Shown piece after piece: positions 32,209-40,407 of a stretch of 64,000 bases of DNA. This DNA is from a virus. The notes under the pieces were generated by a model. That model was not told where the DNA came from, searched no databases, and saw only the letters and a program-made list of their open reading frames with translations. The translations under genes and the position numbers were made by a program. Where the stretch lies: positions 1 to 64,000 of the IMG/VR virus record IMGVR_UViG_3300025030_001854. One strand, given 5' to 3'. How positions within the stretch are numbered: position 1 is the first letter of the stretch; every line of letters begins with the position of its first letter.

Positions 32209-32636
32209 ACAAAAGTCATTTTTTTACTCCCAACTTTTTCAATATCCTTGGCATAAATCATGGCCGTAAAACACCCTGACTGGTAAAAATTAATTTCTAA
32301 TCCATTTTCATCATAGTCACGATTATCATCTAATTGTTTGGCTATGACATGATGCCCATCGGGATAAATATCATGTGGACCATGACCTGTTCCCCCTCCT
32401 GAGAATGACGTTTTAGTTACGACATAAGCACCAATAAACACAGAAGTATCAAAAGATAAAGCATTTGAAGCTTTGGGCGAGGCTGGTCTTAACACTTCCC
32501 CAACTTTTATGTCAGTAAGAGCTAATTCTTTACTGAAGGGACGATTAGAATAAACAAATCGTGATTGAATTTTAGCGTATACTGTCATTCCCCTTTTAAT
32601 TAAAAAAACATCTCCAGTTTGTAAGTTTGTTTTCAT
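32205..32636 (-). CDS. hypothetical protein, 143 aa
   Basis: Beta-rich protein with a Gly/His-rich turn (FSGGGTGHGPHDIYPDGHHV). No family is recognised. 3 bp from the small membrane gene upstream. Confidence 0.6.
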   Translation of the reverse strand: MKTNLQTGDVFLIKRGMTVYAKIQSRFVYSNRPFSKELALTDIKVGEVLRPASPKASNALSFDTSVFIGAYVVTKTSFSGGGTGHGPHDIYPDGHHVIAKQLDDNRDYDENGLEINFYQSGCFTAMIYAKDIEKVGSKKMTFV

Positions 32637-32639
32637 ATA

Positions 32640-32810
32640 TTAAAGTAAGCTTTTATATTTTCGAACAAAAAGACTAATCACCGGCCAAAAAGGAATAAGT
32701 AACAATTTTACTTGTCTTTTGGTAACATAGATGTCCGTAAGAAGACCCATCATAACAGCCGCATACTGAAATACAAGTATCACTATTAATATCACAATAA
32801 TAATTTCCAT
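32640..32810 (-). CDS. small membrane protein, 56 aa
   Basis: Starts MEIIIVILIV: one long N-terminal helix, then a second weaker hydrophobic segment (LLLIPFWPVISLFV). Fills the gap between its neighbours with 3-12 bp spacing. Confidence 0.6.
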   Translation of the reverse strand: MEIIIVILIVILVFQYAAVMMGLLTDIYVTKRQVKLLLIPFWPVISLFVRKYKSLL

Positions 32811-32822
32811 AAGTTTTAATAT

Positions 32823-33059
32823 TTATCCTTTTACCCAAACTTTTTTAAGTTCTTGTTTTTTAGTTGATTTATTATATTGTTCATCTAAAGATATATTCAA
32901 ATAAAAAATTTCAACTTCTTCGCCACTACTATAACAATGACTATCTCCACAACATACATGAGGAGCATCAATCATAATCCCCGCCTCCATTTCTGGGTCG
33001 AATTCTTTTAAAGAATTAAGAACATTCTGCAACTGGTCTATTACGTCTTTAACTTTCAT
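32823..33059 (-). CDS. hypothetical protein, 78 aa
   Basis: Helical start (VIDQLQNVLNSLKEF), then a Cys/His cluster (HVCCGDSHC). Acidic. 3 bp from the upstream gene. Confidence 0.6.
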   Translation of the reverse strand: MKVKDVIDQLQNVLNSLKEFDPEMEAGIMIDAPHVCCGDSHCYSSGEEVEIFYLNISLDEQYNKSTKKQELKKVWVKG

Positions 33060-33062
33060 AAA

Positions 33063-33539
33063 TTATCCAAATAGTTTTTTATATTCTTCATCACACGATG
33101 AGCGCAAATTAAGAGGATGGTTCTCTTCCCATTCTCCGATATCTCTTTCTACAATATTTTTAACTTTAGAGTCTAAACAATCGTCCATTTCAATCATGTC
33201 AACAATATTCGTTGGTCCAATACCCTCATGGTCAATAACAAGAATTTCAACTTTATAAGCTTTCATAACCCCAAATACTCTTCGTTCTTCCAACGACAAC
33301 TTATCTAAAGCTTTCTGTTTGACCCGTTGCCTAATTCCAGCGGCGTTTTCTTGTTTAATTCTTCGGGCATCTTCTTCATCGTGTTGAGCTATCCACTCTC
33401 GGGTTTCGACAGTTAATTCGTGAAGTTTTTTCAATCTTCGCAAAATTGTTCTCATATCACAAGCGGCCCTAGTTGCTTTATCAGCTTCTTGGCGTAAACC
33501 CCCATCATAATCATTAGGATAATCACATCGGCATGGCAT
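33063..33539 (-). CDS. hypothetical protein, 158 aa
   Basis: Starts MPCRCDYPNDYD; long charged helices in the middle and an acidic alpha/beta C-terminus. No family is recognised. Confidence 0.65.
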   Translation of the reverse strand: MPCRCDYPNDYDGGLRQEADKATRAACDMRTILRRLKKLHELTVETREWIAQHDEEDARRIKQENAAGIRQRVKQKALDKLSLEERRVFGVMKAYKVEILVIDHEGIGPTNIVDMIEMDDCLDSKVKNIVERDIGEWEENHPLNLRSSCDEEYKKLFG

Positions 33540-33560
33540 AATTTTTTCTTTTTGTTTAAT

Positions 33561-34166
33561 TTAATCAATCCGAATAAGTCTTGAACCTCCACCTGGACTA
33601 ACCTCAACAGCCTTTTTAATGTCTTCTTCTGAAAGACCCCTTAAAGATTGGGCAATTTTCATAACTGTTCCATTACAAGGAAAATATCCCTTTTTGGTAT
33701 ATTTAAAAGCCCTCCTTAAAGAATCAACAACATTTCCCTCAAGTTTATTAACTCCAAGATGATTCCTTAAAGTAGAAATAATAGCTTCAGTAGTGGAATA
33801 AATTTGAGTTCCATTCCAAGCAAACTGACAAACAGTAAAATCAAAAGAATTAAATAAATCTTCTATCGAAGAATAATACTTAACCCTAATGCATTGAACC
33901 AACAAATCATCAAGAATAAAAGAGACAGCATTCTTATGTTCACTGATTTTTTTAAATCCCCTCTGTAAAAGTAATTGACAATAATTGTTAAACGCCTTCT
34001 CTGTTTCAAAAAAAACATCTACATCACTTAATTTCTCATTACCTTTAAACCAACCACGAATCGCCCCGCCAGCTATCCAACCAAATAACGATGAAGAGGG
34101 AATAGGAACAATATCGGGAATTTTTGGTCCTAACATCTGAAGTTCGTCAAGAGTAATAATAGTCAT
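33561..34166 (-). CDS. nucleotidyltransferase (poly(A)/CCA-polymerase head-like)
   Basis: A 201-residue protein with the class II nucleotidyltransferase head: IAGGAIRGWFKG then SDVDVFFE (Gly-Gly and Asp-x-Asp), and a later Asp in the LVQCIRV strand. The C-terminal helices (VDSLRRAFKYTKKGYFPCNG) resemble the neck of tRNA nucleotidyltransferases. CCA-adding or related RNA-tailing activity is plausible, because several tRNAs here (Ser-CGA, Leu-GAG, Thr-CGT, His, Gln-CTG) lack an encoded CCA. It lies beside the RNase P-like RNA. Similar phage proteins of unknown substrate exist. Confidence 0.75.
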   Translation of the reverse strand: MTIITLDELQMLGPKIPDIVPIPSSSLFGWIAGGAIRGWFKGNEKLSDVDVFFETEKAFNNYCQLLLQRGFKKISEHKNAVSFILDDLLVQCIRVKYYSSIEDLFNSFDFTVCQFAWNGTQIYSTTEAIISTLRNHLGVNKLEGNVVDSLRRAFKYTKKGYFPCNGTVMKIAQSLRGLSEEDIKKAVEVSPGGGSRLIRID

Positions 34167-34183
34167 AAATAATAAAAAAATTT

Positions 34184-34441
34184 AAGAAAAAATAGCCGAG
34201 ATTCTGTGTTCCTTGCGGTCATCTTACATTTATCTCACTTTACAGTGGGGATTTACTAATAATCCCTGCTCCAACCTCGCCAGACTTTGGCGTATAACTC
34301 ACATACGGCTCTGGCTATTTAGGATTGCTTTGGATTTGTGGTATTAACGAGAATAAATTCTCTCCCAATCATCGAGTTAAAAAGTCTCGAACTTGTCCTC
34401 TATAATAGGGTTAGCCTATTACAGCGTAAGATTTTTTTCTT
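34184..34441 (-). ncRNA. rnpB: RNase P RNA-like (about 258 nt)
   Basis: Conserved ends of bacterial RNase P RNA are present. CR-I-like GAGGACAAGTTCGAGA (34385-34400) pairs with CR-V-like ACAGAATCTCGGCTA (34194-34208): CGAGA with TCTCG, U-G, a bulged U, then AG with CU, which is the P4 helix with its invariant bulged U. The 5' AAGAAAAAA and the 3' TTTTTTCTT form P1. TAATAGG/CCTATTA gives a P3-like hairpin. GGAGCAGG and AAGATGACCGC match the CR-IV and J15/2 neighbourhoods of E. coli M1 RNA. RNase P cuts tRNA 5' leaders. It lies beside a CCA-transferase-like gene and upstream of the tRNA-processing context. Smaller than M1 (377 nt). Confidence 0.7.
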
Positions 34442-34444
34442 AAA

Positions 34445-34633
34445 TTAAAATAGTTCTCCATATTTTATCAATTTTCCATTTACTTCTTTAAGCATATAAC
34501 AATCAGCATATCCTAATTCATTTAACATTAAACGACTAGCAATATCTTCAGCTATATCTTTTTTAGAAGGACGGGACAACTGTTCTAAATATTCATCAGA
34601 TACTTCTACATCTATAAGCATTTTAATATTCAT
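34445..34633 (-). CDS. hypothetical protein, 62 aa
   Basis: Acidic helical protein (VSDEYLEQLSRPSKKDIAEDI). It lies between two structured RNA regions. Function unknown. Confidence 0.6.
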   Translation of the reverse strand: MNIKMLIDVEVSDEYLEQLSRPSKKDIAEDIASRLMLNELGYADCYMLKEVNGKLIKYGELF

Positions 34634-34855
34634 AAAAATTAGAGTAGCTTTTGTTTTTTGCGGCGTTAGCCATGGTAGTGCTACTTATCCATCTACCGTA
34701 GTTTGGTCAATGTAGAGAAACCTTCGATGGCGTAGAATTTCCTCTGGTTTCTTTAGTTTGTTCTATTAGACACTTCTCAGCATCCGTCAATGACTCAAAG
34801 TGTTAATATATTCCGTTTTAACAACTACTCCGTGGCCTACGGATGACCAAATTGT
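34634..34855 (-). ncRNA. structured RNA candidate, unknown
   Basis: 222 bp without an ORF but with several local stems on the minus strand: CCGT/ACGG, GTTAA/TTAAC, GAAACC/GGTTTC enclosing about 23 nt, and GGTAG/CTACC. GC content is higher than in the flanking genes. It could be a leader RNA for the 62-residue gene or an independent RNA. No known family is recognised. Confidence 0.45.
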
Positions 34856-35209
34856 TTAATACTTCCTCATAAAACTAACAACGTCATTATTAATATTTTT
34901 TATAAAGAAATATTTATGTTCTATCAAATATTTTTCAATTTCTGTCTTTGTAAGAAATCCCTGTGGCATACAACTATAGCTATGAAGCCCACAACGTCCA
35001 AGAAGCAAATAACAACCTTCATTCTTATCAGACCATTTTCCATGAACAATTAACATGGGTCCAGAGTCTACGGAGCGAAAAACATCCCCAGCTTCAAGGG
35101 CACCGACTTTTAATTGATAAACGGGTTTAATTAAACCTTGTTTTAGAGCTTTATCTAAATCGACCTCATAATCTTTGCCGTTAATCGTTAATTTAATATT
35201 AGGTTCCAT
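34856..35209 (-). CDS. hypothetical protein, 117 aa
   Basis: Starts MEPNIKLTINGKDYEVDL; a beta-rich fold with a Cys pair. Promoter 20 bp upstream. No family is recognised. Confidence 0.65.
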   Translation of the reverse strand: MEPNIKLTINGKDYEVDLDKALKQGLIKPVYQLKVGALEAGDVFRSVDSGPMLIVHGKWSDKNEGCYLLLGRCGLHSYSCMPQGFLTKTEIEKYLIEHKYFFIKNINNDVVSFMRKY

Positions 35210-35229
35210 ATATTTGGTGTGATGTTCAA

Positions 35230-35258
35230 ATCTTAACGCAAGTTTGCCCCGCTGTCAA
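35230..35258 (-). promoter_or_regulatory. early promoter
   Basis: TTGACA (35253-35258), 17 bp, TAAGAT (35230-35235); ATG 20 bp on. Confidence 0.75.
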
Positions 35259-35757
35259 GCACCCCTTTTGTTCCGAAATCTGGATGTTGACAAATTAAAA
35301 CTTTAATATTTAACGATTGTCCAAAAACAGATTCGAGAATAGCCATAACAATATGCCAATCTCCACCACCCCTATTACATCCAATACCATAAGGGATAGC
35401 TAAAATTTTAACTTCTCCGCTATCTTTCTTTAAAATATTATTCCTAAGAGAAGTTAGTCCTTCAACCAAAGCGTTGTAATCAGTTTGTCTTTTCCCGCCC
35501 CCTAATTCAAATTGCCCATATAAATTAATAATATTAGACACCCCAGGAAATGAAAAATTATAAACTGCTGCATGGGAAAAGGTTCCAAGTTTAGATGGGT
35601 CGCCGTAAGAAGTTTTTTTATCAGCTTCGTAAGCTTCTGGAAACAGCTCTCGTATATCTTTAGCTATTCCCGCGCCCATAACATGAAAACAATTAGCTTG
35701 ATGAATATGGGCATCTGCTTCTTGCTGAAAGAAGTCTATTACTTTTAATTCAATCAT
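35233..35757 (-). CDS. macro-domain protein
   Basis: A 174-residue macro domain. IHQANCFHVMGAGIAKDI is the ADP-ribose-binding first loop (Asn and the Gly-Ala-Gly stretch). IPYGIGCNRGGGDW is the second loop, close to Appr-1''-p phosphatase types. It may remove ADP-ribose or process ADP-ribose-1''-phosphate, a by-product of 2'-phosphate removal after tRNA ligation. That link gains weight from the RNA ligase and 2H phosphoesterase in the same window (inference). ATGA overlap with the ATP-grasp gene. Confidence 0.85.
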   Translation of the reverse strand: MIELKVIDFFQQEADAHIHQANCFHVMGAGIAKDIRELFPEAYEADKKTSYGDPSKLGTFSHAAVYNFSFPGVSNIINLYGQFELGGGKRQTDYNALVEGLTSLRNNILKKDSGEVKILAIPYGIGCNRGGGDWHIVMAILESVFGQSLNIKVLICQHPDFGTKGVLDSGANLR

Positions 35758-36464
35758 ATAATAATTTTAAATTTGTCTAAAATAAGTTGCCTTAAACCAT
35801 TAGAAAAAAACCTAATAAGAGTTTTAGTATCTACGCTAGGTGCAGAATTTAACTCTAGAAAATAGTAGTCTTTTCCTACTTTCAAAATATCTGCGGCTCC
35901 AGCATCTAACCCGATAGTTTTAGCCGCGTCAAGTGTTTGTTGGGAAATTTTTGAGTCAAATTTAAATCTATAACTGTATCCCCAATTACTTCTACAAGGA
36001 AAAGATTTATGGTCTTCTGGTGTTAATGGAACTCGTTGAGCCACAAATGTTTGCTCTCCGCAAAACCAAACTCGATATTCTTCATCTGTTTCCAAGAACT
36101 GAGTCGCATAGTATCCACCTAAAACTTCAAATGGACCATTAATAATACTAAATTCATTTCCCGCTGTATGTGTATATGGGCGAATTACAGCTTTTATTCC
36201 CTTTGGGACCATTTTATAATAAATGGTAGGAGTTTTTACTATATGAGATAATCTTTTAAGAGCCTCTAATTTATCGCAATTTAAAGAAATATTTGATGCT
36301 GGATTAATTACCATGTCGAATTCTCCCCCGCGAGTTAAATAAGAATTTCCCCATCGAACCACAACAACATCCCTTTGGACATTTTTTGCAGACCTAGTAA
36401 CAGGAAAGCCAATTTGTTTAGCGGACTCGAATTCGCTTTTAATTGTAAGGATATTAATCTTCAT
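35754..36464 (-). CDS. ATP-grasp ligase (RimK-like)
   Basis: A 236-residue ATP-grasp protein. Late strands carry EVLGGYYATQFLE and EYRVWFCGEQ, and the metal motif is DYYFLELNSAPSVDT (Glu-x-Asn). It would activate a carboxylate as acyl phosphate for amide-bond formation. Directly downstream of a class II amidotransferase and near a COOH-NH2 ligase, it belongs to the amide-forming phage gene set described by comparative genomics of amidoligases. Start MKINILTIKS chosen to match fold and spacing; it overlaps the upstream gene by 11 bp. Confidence 0.8.
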   Translation of the reverse strand: MKINILTIKSEFESAKQIGFPVTRSAKNVQRDVVVVRWGNSYLTRGGEFDMVINPASNISLNCDKLEALKRLSHIVKTPTIYYKMVPKGIKAVIRPYTHTAGNEFSIINGPFEVLGGYYATQFLETDEEYRVWFCGEQTFVAQRVPLTPEDHKSFPCRSNWGYSYRFKFDSKISQQTLDAAKTIGLDAGAADILKVGKDYYFLELNSAPSVDTKTLIRFFSNGLRQLILDKFKIII

Positions 36465-37305
36465 ACCAGTGAGGTCGATTGATAATAGGAGTACTCGTTC
36501 CAATAGGACTTGAAGAATATTGAGACATCACAGAATTCTGTCCAGCCGTATTAGGGATATAAGGTTTATATGGAGTATATGGCAATGCAGAATAAACTTT
36601 ATTTTGTTTACCACCCAATCTATACCATTTCCCACCTTCTGCAAACGGACTTGGCTTGATTTTTTGCTTAACAAACTTGCCATGTCTATTATAGCGATAC
36701 CAACCCTCTTCTACCTCGGAACTCTTTTTATATTCTCCAAAAGGGAATACTGATGCGAAAGCAAAACTTTTATCGCTACGAGGCCAAATTTCCAAATCGC
36801 CACTTGTTTTAACAATATCTAGGGTGCCATTTTTATGTAGAGCCATAAAAACTCCAGCATGGTCTAATACTTGAGAAAACTTCTTTGGCCCGATAGTCTT
36901 TAAAAGATGACCGGCAACTTCACTATCTGTTTCCCCCTCCATTTTTCCGACAAACTTTTGTAAAAGAACCTTAGACACACCATAATCAGACCATATACCA
37001 TTATGGACAACAGCCATATCTCCGATAATAAACGGATGAGTATTTCTATCAGCATTACAGCCATGGGAAGCCGCCCGAAGATGAGCAAGCGTCCATCCAT
37101 TGTAAGGCATGTGAGACAGAAAAGGATATTGTTCCTTTTCAAGTAGCTGGGTTAGCGAAAATGGGAATTTTTCAACTTTAAATTCTCCATCTGGTTGAAT
37201 AAAAACAGAGCCAACTCCGTCTTTATTCATATTTTCGAAATCTAACAGTATTTTAATTGCCCGTTCACGGGAGAACAGCGGCGGAAAAGCGGCGAGGCGA
37301 CACAT
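36454..37305 (-). CDS. class II glutamine amidotransferase
   Basis: A 283-residue GAT-II enzyme. The catalytic Cys2 follows the initiator Met (MCRLAAF). GVGSVFIQ, LAHLRAASHGCNADRNTHPF and MAVVHNGIWSDY are the conserved GATase II blocks, and ETDSEVAGHLL closes the site. It releases ammonia from glutamine, probably for the ATP-grasp or COOH-NH2 ligase neighbours. The C-terminal 60 residues are Tyr/Pro/Ser-rich and unrecognised. Confidence 0.88.
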   Translation of the reverse strand: MCRLAAFPPLFSRERAIKILLDFENMNKDGVGSVFIQPDGEFKVEKFPFSLTQLLEKEQYPFLSHMPYNGWTLAHLRAASHGCNADRNTHPFIIGDMAVVHNGIWSDYGVSKVLLQKFVGKMEGETDSEVAGHLLKTIGPKKFSQVLDHAGVFMALHKNGTLDIVKTSGDLEIWPRSDKSFAFASVFPFGEYKKSSEVEEGWYRYNRHGKFVKQKIKPSPFAEGGKWYRLGGKQNKVYSALPYTPYKPYIPNTAGQNSVMSQYSSSPIGTSTPIINRPHWYED

Positions 37306-37308
37306 AAT

Positions 37309-37710
37309 TTATTTTTTAGTAGGTAATGGTAACGTAAAATTTTGAAAATCGACTTCTGTAGTTTTTTTGTCCAAAAATAGAATAATAGTTTCTAAAATAG
37401 CTGTCGCTAATGGAATATTTTGTCTTAGTTCGTATCCAAGACCAATATAATATTTTCCATAATAGCGGTCGTTTTTGTATATGTCAATAGAAATTCCGTA
37501 TTTTTTAAAAAAATCAACGATAATTTTAAGATATTCTGGATGGTCAAAATTATGATATGCAGCGAAACAAATCTTAACATCCCAATTAATTTCTTCCTTT
37601 TCTGGTTTTTTAATTCCAAATACTCGGTAATCAAATTGAATTGAATTATTTGATAAACGGCAGTTGTCTCGTATTTGTTGTAGATTAATATCTTTTTTAA
37701 AAGTTATCAT
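37309..37710 (-). CDS. hypothetical protein in the amide-ligase cluster, 133 aa
   Basis: Start at MITFKKDINLQQI. An alpha/beta protein (WDVKICFAAYHNFDHPEYLKI) lying between the amidotransferase and COOH-NH2 ligase genes with 3-4 bp gaps, so a partner role is likely. No family is recognised. Confidence 0.65.
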   Translation of the reverse strand: MITFKKDINLQQIRDNCRLSNNSIQFDYRVFGIKKPEKEEINWDVKICFAAYHNFDHPEYLKIIVDFFKKYGISIDIYKNDRYYGKYYIGLGYELRQNIPLATAILETIILFLDKKTTEVDFQNFTLPLPTKK

Positions 37711-37714
37711 AAAA

Positions 37715-38641
37715 TTATGTCGGTGTTGAAATAAGAGAATCTGAATACCTTTTCCAAACATCTTCCAAAGAAGGAATTTTTACTTCGTCTTTATATAGAC
37801 CCCAAGACTTTTTCATGTCATCGGTATTCCAAGATAATTTTTTGGAAATCAGCAAAGGAAATAATTCAAGATACTTTTGATATAATGGATATAATTCCAT
37901 CTTTTGGATTTTAGGCCAAAGTTCAAAGAATAGTTTTGTCAATTGTGTTCTATTTACGGTATTTAAATAAACCAAAAACATACTATCTGGAGAATACTTC
38001 TGAAAAAAAGGCGATTGGCTAGCTTTAACAATTTTAAATAATTCATAACCAACAACCTTAGATAAACATAATGCTGCTGCCGCTGCATACGGAGAAGATA
38101 ACCAACTACTTGGACTTCTAAATTCTAATCCATGTAATTGAATCCTATAATCTAAACCCTGCCCATAATGGCGGCGACGAAAACGAGCATCTTTTGATTT
38201 TTCAACCAAGGTGCAAGGAATTCCCACAAAAAACGCCAAATTAAACATAAAAAAGTCTATATTTAGAGGAAAATTACCCTGCCACGCTTGATAATCATCT
38301 CCTTCTTTTTCAAAACCAAAATGAATATGTCCACCTAAAGTCTCTCGATTAATTCTTGACCCGGCTTTCCAAATATAATCTTGTAAAATCGGTCGAGTAT
38401 TAGCGAAAGAAAGAAGAATTTCTCTAATTCTATTTACTACTACTAGAGGATTTTCATCTGGTTCTGGACGTAATTCAAGAATCCTCCCACATCCATCTGT
38501 TCCCATCAACCCAACATTATGAGAATCATCTTCGCTAAAAAATCTGGCCAATGCTGTAGAATGAGTCGTTGTGTGGGGCAAACAAAGAGCAAACTCTGGG
38601 TCAGCACCTAACTTAAAATTTTTAAAATCTCTCTCACTCAT
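37715..38641 (-). CDS. phage-type COOH-NH2 ligase (amidoligase)
   Basis: A 308-residue ligase. KLGADPEFALCL opens the fold. LMGTDGCGRILELRPEPDENPL and GGHIHFGF supply acidic and His metal ligands, and the GLEFRSPSSWLSSPYAAAAALCL block matches the phage COOH-NH2 ligase type 2 family. It should form an amide bond at ATP cost. Substrate unknown; cell-wall or protein-tail peptides are proposed for relatives. Start at MSERDFKNF. Confidence 0.85.
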   Translation of the reverse strand: MSERDFKNFKLGADPEFALCLPHTTTHSTALARFFSEDDSHNVGLMGTDGCGRILELRPEPDENPLVVVNRIREILLSFANTRPILQDYIWKAGSRINRETLGGHIHFGFEKEGDDYQAWQGNFPLNIDFFMFNLAFFVGIPCTLVEKSKDARFRRRHYGQGLDYRIQLHGLEFRSPSSWLSSPYAAAAALCLSKVVGYELFKIVKASQSPFFQKYSPDSMFLVYLNTVNRTQLTKLFFELWPKIQKMELYPLYQKYLELFPLLISKKLSWNTDDMKKSWGLYKDEVKIPSLEDVWKRYSDSLISTPT

Positions 38642-38645
38642 AAAA

Positions 38646-38879
38646 TTATGTATTAGATGGGATAATAAAATCATCAAGGGTGAGAACTGGAATAGAACTA
38701 ATTGGTTCTCCAGAGCTTATCTGTAATACTCTATTAGTTAGAGTACAATATACATCTTTTTGTGAGGCTTGAACATTTAAAGCTCGAATAATCCCGGCTG
38801 GGACTTGAATAAAAAAGGTTTTATTTTTGCGAATTAATTTTGTTTTTCGCGGAACGTCTAATGCTGTAGTTTTTGGCAT
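38646..38879 (-). CDS. AbrB/SpoVT-like DNA-binding protein, 77 aa
   Basis: RKTKLIRKNKTFFIQVPAGIIRALNV is the swapped-hairpin AbrB pattern, and it is first in the amide-ligase unit. It may regulate the unit. Start at MPKTTALD puts the promoter 6 bp upstream. Confidence 0.7.
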   Translation of the reverse strand: MPKTTALDVPRKTKLIRKNKTFFIQVPAGIIRALNVQASQKDVYCTLTNRVLQISSGEPISSIPVLTLDDFIIPSNT

Positions 38880-38885
38880 ACAACA

Positions 38886-38914
38886 AGCATAGAGGACTTT
38901 TGTTTTTGAGTCAA
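38886..38914 (-). promoter_or_regulatory. early promoter of the amide-ligase cluster
   Basis: TTGACT (38909-38914), 17 bp, TATGCT (38886-38891); ATG after 6 bp. Confidence 0.7.
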
Positions 38915-38924
38915 GAGTCAAAAA

Positions 38925-39350
38925 TCAAAAAGGAACGTCCTGTTCGTCATATTGAATACCCTCTAATTCTAGTCTGTCTATTTTATCTAATAAATTTTGT
39001 TGACGTTCTTCAAGCCAATTATCAATCAATGCTCCCCTTTTAGTTTGAATATCAAGAAACTTACCAATAAATAAATGATTATACGATTCAGCAATATAGT
39101 TTCTAAGTTCTCCAAAACTCAAATCTTCATCAAGACTTTGAGCTTCTAATGGTGTAGAGTTTACTATTTCTATTTTAAGATTTTGACAATCATCACAAAT
39201 TTTAAAACTACAACCCTTATGGTCCCAAACACCATGATGGTAATGGTAAAGTTCTCCTACTTTAATAACCCCATGACACTCATAACATTTATGTGTTTTC
39301 CTAGCTTTACGCAATTTACAAAGATAAACCTGTGGATATTCTGCGTCCAT
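38925..39350 (-). CDS. zinc-binding hypothetical protein, 141 aa
   Basis: N-terminal CKLRKARKTHKCYECHGVI and CSFKICDDC provide Cys pairs for one zinc; the rest is helical and acidic. Similar proteins occur in many phages. Function unknown. Confidence 0.7.
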   Translation of the reverse strand: MDAEYPQVYLCKLRKARKTHKCYECHGVIKVGELYHYHHGVWDHKGCSFKICDDCQNLKIEIVNSTPLEAQSLDEDLSFGELRNYIAESYNHLFIGKFLDIQTKRGALIDNWLEERQQNLLDKIDRLELEGIQYDEQDVPF

Positions 39351-39353
39351 ATT

Positions 39354-39899
39354 TTATTTTTCTCCGTGATGGTCTATTGGCTTAAATGTTTTTTTGGACA
39401 TTATTTTCTTTACTTGTTCAAAAGAAATGGGGGTAAAATTATGGCAATCAACTCCTACGTCGATAGCTAAAGCATTTGGGTCGTCTGGAAGAGAATTGTG
39501 ACTATGACCATAAAGATTATAAGCCCCGTGATGACTCTTATTCCAAACCCTCATAGAATAATGACACAAAGTAATATCTTGCCCCTCTACTTTTATCTCA
39601 TGATATGTATCATAAGCGGCATAAAATTTTCGTCTATTTGCCCAAGCAAGACGGTCATGGTTACCTTTTATAAAAACAATTAAACCTCTTAAGCGACGAA
39701 AGACGATATCAAAATGATAATCCTCTCGCCCAAAACAGAAATCGCCCAAATGATAAACTAAATCTCCATCTTTCACGACGTTATTCCAATTATTAATAAT
39801 GGTTTCGTTCATTTCTACTGTATTAGAAAATGGACGATTGCAATAACGGCAAATATTAAAATGGTGAAAATGGGTATCGGCAGTAAAAAAAGTACTCAT
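39354..39899 (-). CDS. calcineurin-like metallophosphoesterase
   Basis: A 181-residue enzyme with the full motif set: DTHFHH, LGDFCFG, GNHD, HYSM and GHSH. This binuclear family cleaves phosphodiesters or phosphomonoesters. The short form is common in phages, with unknown substrate. RNA ends or nucleotides are possible. Start at MSTFFTADTHF, overlapping the next gene by 4 bp. Confidence 0.88.
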   Translation of the reverse strand: MSTFFTADTHFHHFNICRYCNRPFSNTVEMNETIINNWNNVVKDGDLVYHLGDFCFGREDYHFDIVFRRLRGLIVFIKGNHDRLAWANRRKFYAAYDTYHEIKVEGQDITLCHYSMRVWNKSHHGAYNLYGHSHNSLPDDPNALAIDVGVDCHNFTPISFEQVKKIMSKKTFKPIDHHGEK

Positions 39900-40105
39900 A
39901 CAATCCCAGACCAATAATGAACTCCAGTATAAGAAACCTTGGGTAAATAAATTCCAGATGGAGAACTAGAAGTAGGGCTAGAAGTAGGAATACTATTTTC
40001 TTTAAATTTCCGCACATAAGATGGCTCTGCCTTTGGCACAACCTTGGCGGCGAAAGCTCCAACTAAACCGGCACCTAAACGGGTTAAAAAAGCACGTCTT
40101 TGCAT
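39896..40105 (-). CDS. small protein with twin-arginine signal-like N-terminus, 69 aa
   Basis: Starts MQRRAFLTRLGAGLVGAFAA: Arg-Arg followed by a hydrophobic core resembles a Tat signal. The rest is Ser/Pro/Tyr-rich. It may be exported; for a phage protein this is unusual, and an N-terminal membrane helix is the simpler reading. No family is recognised. Confidence 0.6.
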   Translation of the reverse strand: MQRRAFLTRLGAGLVGAFAAKVVPKAEPSYVRKFKENSIPTSSPTSSSPSGIYLPKVSYTGVHYWSGIV

Positions 40106-40109
40106 AATT

Positions 40110-40316
40110 TTATATTTTTTCGTATCGAGGAACAATTACAATGGGGACACCAGGGAAGTTAGTCTTAACAAACGCCTCTCCTGAATTTTTTGCGACATCT
40201 AATTTTAGCATCGCATTTTGAGAGGTAACGTTTGGCATAGCAGAAGGTAAATCTGTGCTTAAACACACGACATCCCAACCCTCAGATAAGACAATTGTTG
40301 CTTTGGTGATATTCAT
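40110..40316 (-). CDS. hypothetical protein, 68 aa
   Basis: Beta-alpha small protein (MNITKATIVLSEGWDVVCL) with the promoter -10 6 bp before the ATG. No family is recognised. Confidence 0.6.
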   Translation of the reverse strand: MNITKATIVLSEGWDVVCLSTDLPSAMPNVTSQNAMLKLDVAKNSGEAFVKTNFPGVPIVIVPRYEKI

Positions 40317-40322
40317 ACGAAG

Positions 40323-40351
40323 ACTATATTGAACTTTTGGAAGACAGTCAA
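40323..40351 (-). promoter_or_regulatory. early promoter
   Basis: TTGACT (40346-40351), 17 bp, TATAGT (40323-40328); ATG after 6 bp. Confidence 0.75.
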
Positions 40352-40407
40352 GAAGAAAAAAATATTAAAATGGCGGAAAACATCAGTCCTGCCCTGAACC
40401 CCTCTTG

